Assembly: GCA_017557715.1 (NCBI GenBank)
Contig: JAFYYE010000112.1
Location: 1-8,945, forward strand
DNA length: 8,945 nt
Direction of reading: 5' to 3'
Source of the DNA: Pseudobutyrivibrio sp.
GTDB taxonomy: Bacteria; Bacillota; Clostridia; Lachnospirales; Lachnospiraceae
Positions 5,961 through 8,945 of this stretch are shown in pieces. A program made the position numbers and the translations under genes. Below the pieces are notes generated by a model. The model was given only the letters and a program-made list of their open reading frames with translations, had not been told where the DNA came from and did not search any database. Positions within the stretch are counted from its first letter, which is position 1. The number at the start of each line of letters is the position of its first letter.

Positions 5961-7178
5961 TTAGTTAATATCTATTCTGCAGGACATGGTGTAGATTTTA
6001 CCGTTTGATTTTGTCATTCGCACTGTCAGTGTTCCTGAGCCTCTTCCCGTGGCTGTTATCAAGCCATTGGAATCTACGGTAAATACTGCTGCATCAGATG
6101 ATTTATACGTGACATTGTATTGCTTATCTGTGCTGTTCAAGTAATCCATATCAATGGCCACCTGAGCAGTTCCACCATTTCGCATTGAGTAATCAGAATC
6201 ATCTGGAAGAGTTATATCTCCGATGTTAGTTCCATTATTTGCATACTGCTTAGAGCTGGTAGCCTTCGCTGGTGTTTCAGTGTTTGTTGATGTTGTCTTG
6301 GCTGAGGAAGTATTTTTTGATGTGTCAGTCTTTGTAGTAGTTTTATCTTCAGTCTTCTCTGTCTTAGAAGTATCCTTCTTCTCAGATGAATCTGAGTCCT
6401 TGTTCTCCTCTTCCACTTCACCTAATCGCACATTCATTATCGGTCTAATGCTATCACCCACATAATAGTAATCTCGATAAATTAGCTTATTGGATTCCCT
6501 GACAAAAAGCCCAAAGGCTGGGTCGTCATAGGTGTTTGTCCTAATTGGCCAATAGCTATTTGTATCCATTCCCATGGAATCCTTGTAGGTGTTGTATTCG
6601 TCATAAGACATGAAATAAACGTAGTCCGATGTGGTGGTCTGTGTGTTGTAAATCCTCATATTTACAGAGTTCTTCTGTTTGGTAGACAAATACTGAGCAT
6701 CAAGAGTAGTGTCGTGATAATAATTCAAAATGCTATCTTTTGCAGCATCCTCTTCTAGTGTTGTCTTTTGAATCATGGCCTTTTCTTCATCGGTAAAAGC
6801 CTGCTCATAGAATATTTTATTGCACCAGCCTCGCCAATAGTTTTCAGACCATCTAACATATCCTGCTGCAGTTCGGGTGGTTCGATATAGATTATCAATT
6901 GCCTTTCTATATTCTAAGATTGATTTTGTATTCATGGCCCAACGTGATACTACAAGTGCAACCTTCGTAGAATCATCGTATGACAAAATGGTCCAGTTCA
7001 AAACCTTCTCATCGAAATATCCGATTGCAACATTATCTCCCACTGCATATGTGGCCCCACCTTTTCCTTTTTTCTTGGCAGCCTCTGCTTCCATAGGATT
7101 GATTAGCACTGCAGCCCACATGCTCATAACTAAGATTACTGCTAAAAACCTTTTTAGTTTAATAATCTTACTTTTCAT
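5961..7178 (-). CDS. secreted protein: DUF6273-like domain, Ser/Thr-rich linker, bacterial Ig-like domain
   Basis: A 405-residue exported protein. Residues 1-33 are a signal peptide: basic MKSKIIKLKR, hydrophobic FLAVILVMSMWAAVLI, and a signal peptidase I site after AEA (31-33). Residues about 44-252 resemble DUF6273 modules: LNWTILSYD (60-68), the WRGWCNKIFYEQAFTDEEKAM run (about 115-135) and IRPIMNVRL (244-252). Residues 253-318 are a low-complexity Glu/Lys/Ser/Thr linker. Residues about 322-405 form a Big-2-type Ig-like domain (YKSSDAAVFTV, 358-368; GLITATGRGSGTLTV, 372-386). There is no LPXTG anchor or S-layer homology repeat. The start at 7178 is chosen because GGGGTGGAG precedes it and the signal peptide begins there; the frame extends to a TTG at 7223 without a good ribosome binding site. 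Function unknown; cell-surface or matrix role is inferred. Confidence 0.85.
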   Translation of the reverse strand: MKSKIIKLKRFLAVILVMSMWAAVLINPMEAEAAKKKGKGGATYAVGDNVAIGYFDEKVLNWTILSYDDSTKVALVVSRWAMNTKSILEYRKAIDNLYRTTRTAAGYVRWSENYWRGWCNKIFYEQAFTDEEKAMIQKTTLEEDAAKDSILNYYHDTTLDAQYLSTKQKNSVNMRIYNTQTTTSDYVYFMSYDEYNTYKDSMGMDTNSYWPIRTNTYDDPAFGLFVRESNKLIYRDYYYVGDSIRPIMNVRLGEVEEENKDSDSSEKKDTSKTEKTEDKTTTKTDTSKNTSSAKTTSTNTETPAKATSSKQYANNGTNIGDITLPDDSDYSMRNGGTAQVAIDMDYLNSTDKQYNVTYKSSDAAVFTVDSNGLITATGRGSGTLTVRMTKSNGKIYTMSCRIDIN

Positions 7179-7291
7179 ACTCCACCCCTTATTTTTCATT
7201 TTATAATTTCGCTCATACTTCAATTATTGTTATCGGATGAATTCACGATTAATTAACCCATAATAATTAACAAATTCAACCATTCTGGTAA

Positions 7292-7320
7292 TTGTAAAAA
7301 TGCCCCTAGATTGCTATACT
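7292..7320 (+). promoter_or_regulatory. promoter of the SprT-like gene with extended -10
   Basis: TTGTAA (7292-7297), a 17-base spacer, then TATACT (7315-7320) preceded by TGC, giving an extended -10 element. Transcription should begin near 7327, about 25 bases before the ATG, whose AAGGAG lies at 7340-7345. The region to the left must also hold the divergent promoter of the secreted-protein gene, which I could not place. Confidence 0.75.
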
Positions 7321-7351
7321 GAATTCCGATTTTCGTTTTAAGGAGTTACAA

Positions 7352-8056
7352 ATGACAAAAAAAGATATGCTACAATTGTTGCGCAATGAAGAACCTGTTT
7401 TGCGCGCAGAAATAACCGCTCTTTATTCGGTTTTGGATCACAAGCTTGGTTTGAATGGTGCCGAGGTACCTATCACCTTCGGAATGGATGAAAAGGCTTT
7501 AGGCTCTTATCTCCCACCATCTTATGATAACGAAGAACAGTTCCAGTTTTCATTGTTCTTTATTGGCTTCTGTATGAACAAACAGCTTTCAAAGGCTGAC
7601 AGAGTCAATCTCTATAAGCATGAATATGCTCACTACATGACAAGACACATCAACATCCCTGAAAAATACAATTGGCAGCCTGGTGTACACGGCAGTGCAT
7701 GGAAATATTGCTGTTCACTTATTGGCGCTATTCCATCTGATTATTATATAGAAGGTCAGAGCATCCAGAAGGTTGATTACGATTCTGTGCTTACTCGTCC
7801 TAATGTAGACCACAAGCAGGTACAGATGCTTGATACATATCGTACACAGAAGATGTACACAAATATGGAAAATGCAAAAGTAAAATACGAAGTTGGTGAT
7901 ACAGTATCTCATCCTAAGTTTGGAGAAGGCACTGTAAAAGAAATAGAAAAACAGCCATCTTCAGTCAGACTTCACATCAAGTTTGGTGACGAAGTAAAAA
8001 TCATAGACCAGAAATGGCTGGTAAAAACTGGGTACAAAAAAGTTGCAGAACGCTAA
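7352..8056 (+). CDS. SprT-like zinc metallopeptidase fused to a PcrA/UvrD-type C-terminal Tudor-like domain
   Basis: A 234-residue protein with two recognisable parts. The central HEYAH (His90, Glu91, His94), followed after 18 residues by HGSAW (His113 to Trp117), is the SprT/Spartan layout in which HExxH and a downstream HGxxW/F histidine bind zinc. The C-terminal part (about 178-227) reads VGDTVSHPKFGEGTVKEIE and a later VRLHIKFGDEVKIID, the GDxVxHxxFGxGxV pattern of the domain (DUF3553-like, Tudor fold) at the end of PcrA/UvrD helicases, which in PcrA contacts RNA polymerase. The N-terminal 80 residues are not recognised. No signal peptide or membrane segment is visible, so it should be cytoplasmic. 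AAGGAG at 7340-7345 sits 6 bases before the ATG. A role in proteolysis at DNA or transcription complexes is inference. The stop codon overlaps that of the convergent gene. Confidence 0.8.
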   Translation: MTKKDMLQLLRNEEPVLRAEITALYSVLDHKLGLNGAEVPITFGMDEKALGSYLPPSYDNEEQFQFSLFFIGFCMNKQLSKADRVNLYKHEYAHYMTRHINIPEKYNWQPGVHGSAWKYCCSLIGAIPSDYYIEGQSIQKVDYDSVLTRPNVDHKQVQMLDTYRTQKMYTNMENAKVKYEVGDTVSHPKFGEGTVKEIEKQPSSVRLHIKFGDEVKIIDQKWLVKTGYKKVAER

Positions 8057-8074
8057 GCGTTCTGCAACTTTTTT
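8036..8074. terminator. bidirectional intrinsic terminator shared by two convergent genes
   Basis: A perfect 12-bp inverted repeat GTTGCAGAACGC / GCGTTCTGCAAC (8042-8053 and 8057-8068) with a three-base loop TAA, flanked by six A on the left and six T on the right, so it gives a U-tract in both directions. The loop is the stop codon of the SprT-like gene, and the stop codon of the shikimate-kinase-like gene (8053-8055) overlaps it. Each arm is therefore both terminator and coding sequence. Confidence 0.95.
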
Positions 8075-8553
8075 AATAAAACATCTAAAGTTTCTTCTAG
8101 ATTTAACCCGTGTTCATCCACGATTACATCCGCGTACTTCTCGTAGAGGGGTACGCGTTCTTCATATAAAGTCTTAAGTGTTTGTCCTTCTCGAAGGACT
8201 ACACCACGTCCACGAAGGCTTCCTAATCTGCCATCAAGAGTTTCATAATCTAATTTAAGGTACACAACAGTTCCGATGGACTTTAGGTGCTCCATTGCCT
8301 CTGCACCGTAAATTACACTTCCGCCTGTAGCAATAACAGTCTTATCAACCTGAATATTTGAATTAACATCGTTTTCAATCTGCAAGAATCCATCAACGCC
8401 TTCAGCTGCAATAATATCCTTTAGCAAACGCTTTTCACGTTTTTGAATAAGCAAATCTGCGTCTACGAACTCATATCCTAATTCCTTGGCAAGGACAACG
8501 CCAAGTGTGCTCTTTCCAACTCCTGGCATACCGATTAAAACAATGTTATTCAT
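8053..8553 (-). CDS. shikimate kinase-like P-loop kinase
   Basis: A 166-residue small-molecule kinase of shikimate kinase length. The Walker A loop is GMPGVGKST (8-16), followed by DAD (31-33), in which Asp33 aligns with the shikimate-binding Asp of true enzymes. ATGGSV (75-80), RGRG (114-117) in the lid, and ERVPLYEKYAD (132-142) with Arg133 also follow the fold. Two canonical substrate residues differ: the FRxxE arginine is Leu57 (GFLQIE), and the GGG loop reads GGS. Close relatives I remember from Lachnospiraceae are annotated shikimate kinase, so the change may be a clade trait, with another kinase doing the aromatic pathway. I therefore leave the symbol blank. GAGGTGG at 8558-8564 precedes the ATG. 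It stands alone; no other aromatic-pathway gene is visible nearby. Confidence 0.8.
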   Translation of the reverse strand: MNNIVLIGMPGVGKSTLGVVLAKELGYEFVDADLLIQKREKRLLKDIIAAEGVDGFLQIENDVNSNIQVDKTVIATGGSVIYGAEAMEHLKSIGTVVYLKLDYETLDGRLGSLRGRGVVLREGQTLKTLYEERVPLYEKYADVIVDEHGLNLEETLDVLLKKLQNA

Positions 8554-8590
8554 TTTTCCACCTCTACTTACATTAAATATTTTAAAAGGT

Positions 8591-8599
8591 ATTATGCCA
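8591..8599 (-). promoter_or_regulatory. possible extended -10 promoter of the shikimate kinase-like gene
   Basis: Minus strand TGGCATAAT (8591-8599) is an extended -10 of the TGnTATAAT kind, giving a leader of about 30 bases to the ATG. No convincing -35 box lies 16-18 bases further upstream. Confidence 0.4.
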
Positions 8600-8677
8600 T
8601 AGACAAACCTTCGTTTCTAGTATTTATAGAACTATTTCTTATGCCTGTGAAAATTTTGTGAATTATCAGATTACTCA

Positions 8678-8708
8678 TTGACTTGGTGGTAACCACCGGG
8701 TTGATAAT
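8678..8708 (+). promoter_or_regulatory. candidate MerR-type promoter and operator
   Basis: TTGACT (8678-8683) and GATAAT (8703-8708) each match the sigma-A boxes in five of six positions but are separated by 19 bases, too long for ordinary promoters and typical of those activated by MerR-family proteins. The spacer contains the perfect palindrome GGTGGTAACCACC (8685-8697), roughly centred. No MerR-family gene is in the window, so the assignment is inference from promoter architecture. Confidence 0.5.
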
Positions 8709-8736
8709 TCCAATCGTTTGCGGAAGACGGAATTAT
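8704..8736 (+). repeat. inverted repeat overlapping the -10 box
   Basis: ATAATTCC (8704-8711) and GGAATTAT (8729-8736) form an 8-bp inverted repeat. Inside, GTTT and AGAC (8716-8719, 8725-8728) can extend the fold around a GCGGA loop with an AATC bulge. The left arm overlaps the GATAAT box, so it may act as a DNA operator; if transcription starts further upstream it would be an RNA hairpin. It is followed by AAGGAG at 8741-8746 with no proper start codon after it. Confidence 0.5.
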
Positions 8737-8788
8737 AGAAAAGGAGTTTTGTAATTAGTATCCTATTTTATCATTATAAAAATAAACT

Positions 8789-8810
8789 TTGGGAACATAT
8801 TGTGAACATA
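8789..8810 (+). repeat. tandem 11-base direct repeat
   Basis: TTGGGAACATA and TTGTGAACATA abut each other and agree at 10 of 11 positions; a looser copy (TGAACAAATA) begins at 8821. An 11-base period places both copies on one DNA face, as in sites for OmpR/PhoB-type response regulators. Regulator unknown. Confidence 0.5.
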
Positions 8811-8860
8811 CGTTGAAATATGAACAAATACATACTTTTGGGATGATAACATCCAAAAAA

Positions 8861-8878
8861 GGTGATAGAATGGTGATA
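8861..8878 (+). promoter_or_regulatory. second direct repeat and extended -10 element upstream of the last gene
   Basis: GGTGATA occurs at 8861-8867 and 8872-8878, again with an 11-base period. Within it TGATAGAAT (8863-8871) fits an extended -10 element, about 30 bases before the ATG at 8902, while -35 candidates are weak. The same bases also look like a ribosome binding site (AGGTGAT) for an ATG at 8870, so promoter and translation readings compete. Confidence 0.35.
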
Positions 8879-8901
8879 CTTTTTTTCGAAAGGATTTTAC
8901 T

Positions 8902-8945
8902 ATGGAGAAGAATAAAAGTAATATCTCAGCTGAAGAAAATACACA
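8902..8945 (+). CDS. start of an unidentified gene, cut by the right window edge
   Basis: Only 14 full codons are visible (MEKNKSNISAEENT), too few to name the protein. The start is supported by AAGGA at 8890-8894, seven bases upstream, and by codon choice like that of the neighbouring genes. The hydrophilic N-terminus shows no signal peptide or membrane segment so far. An overlapping frame from the ATG at 8870 is also open to the edge but uses many rare-looking codons (AGA, ATA, CTA), so I prefer this one. The long, structured upstream region suggests regulated expression. Confidence 0.6.
   Translation, partial: MEKNKSNISAEENT

Larger units (their letters stand above)
8554..8901. other. divergent intergenic region, 348 bases, rich in candidate regulatory sites
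   Basis: No protein gene is supported here. It contains the promoter of the minus-strand kinase gene near 8591-8599 and, on the plus strand, a MerR-style promoter (8678-8708), a dyad at 8704-8736, tandem 11-base repeats at 8789-8810, a small hairpin GGATG-ATAA-CATCC at 8841-8854, and a second promoter-like site at 8863-8871. The amount of symmetry and repetition suggests that the gene starting at 8902 is tightly regulated, but no known riboswitch class was recognised. Confidence 0.6.

Noticed and set aside
6223..6465. Plus-strand hydrophobic frame of 80 codons resembling a membrane peptide
   Set aside because: It is the complement of the Ser/Thr/Lys/Glu linker of the secreted protein, which automatically reads as Val/Phe/Leu/Ser on the other strand.
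7179..7223. Longer start of the secreted protein at TTG 7223 or ATG 7199
   Set aside because: Neither has a good ribosome binding site and both would put extra charged residues before a normal signal peptide that begins at 7178.
8753..8815. Short frame of about 20 codons after AAGGAG at 8741-8746
   Set aside because: It would need an ATT start; the only standard start at the right distance is TTG immediately followed by TAA.
8554..8901. Riboswitch (glutamine, c-di-GMP, THF or similar) ahead of the last gene
   Set aside because: Hairpins are present, but none of the conserved cores of these classes could be matched by eye.
1..8945. CRISPR array, tRNA, rRNA, transposase or attachment site
   Set aside because: No regularly spaced direct repeats of CRISPR size, no cloverleaf-like segment and no transposase or integrase motifs were found on either strand.

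Overview
The window looks like chromosomal DNA of a low-to-mid GC Gram-positive anaerobe (Bacillota, class Clostridia, probably Lachnospiraceae). The grounds are strong AGGAGG-type ribosome binding sites, sigma-A-type promoters, an FMN riboswitch ahead of a ribD-ribE-ribBA-ribH operon, a YugP-type membrane metallopeptidase, and a GNAT protein and a shikimate-kinase-like protein of kinds I associate with Lachnospiraceae. Genus assignment is inference. No mobile element, tRNA, rRNA or CRISPR array was seen.

Region 1 (1-3540, minus strand) is a complete riboflavin operon except for the 3' end of ribH, which runs off the left edge. The order of transcription is promoter (TTGACT-17-TACAAT), FMN aptamer, intrinsic terminator, a second GAAA-capped hairpin, ribD, ribE, ribBA, ribH. 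The genes are very tightly packed: ribD/ribE share one base, ribE/ribBA overlap by 40 bases, and ribBA/ribH are 4 bases apart. Together they make riboflavin from GTP and ribulose 5-phosphate, and FMN should feed back through the riboswitch.

Region 2 (3549-5830, minus strand) is a three-gene operon: a YugP-like membrane zinc peptidase, a two-part GNAT acetyltransferase starting with GTG, and an AraC-family regulator with an N-terminal cupin. Junctions are 1-base overlap and 3-base gap. No terminator is visible between the regulator gene and the rib promoter.

Region 3 (5917-7178, minus strand) is a single secreted protein gene (signal peptide, DUF6273-like domain, Ser/Thr/Lys/Glu-rich linker, bacterial Ig-like domain) with its own terminator.

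Region 4 (7292-8553) holds a plus-strand SprT-like metallopeptidase fused to a PcrA/UvrD-type C-terminal Tudor-like domain, converging on a minus-strand shikimate-kinase-like gene. Their stop codons overlap and lie in the loop of one perfect 12-bp bidirectional terminator.

Region 5 (8554-8945) is a regulatory-looking intergenic stretch with a MerR-style 19-bp-spacer promoter carrying a 13-bp palindrome, another dyad and two 11-bp-period direct repeats, leading to the first 14 codons of a plus-strand gene cut by the right edge.

The most interesting items are the SprT-Tudor fusion, the shikimate-kinase homologue lacking canonical shikimate-binding residues, the double-hairpin riboswitch leader, and the unusual promoter region at 8678-8708. 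None of these proves a new system; most of the window is well-understood core metabolism.
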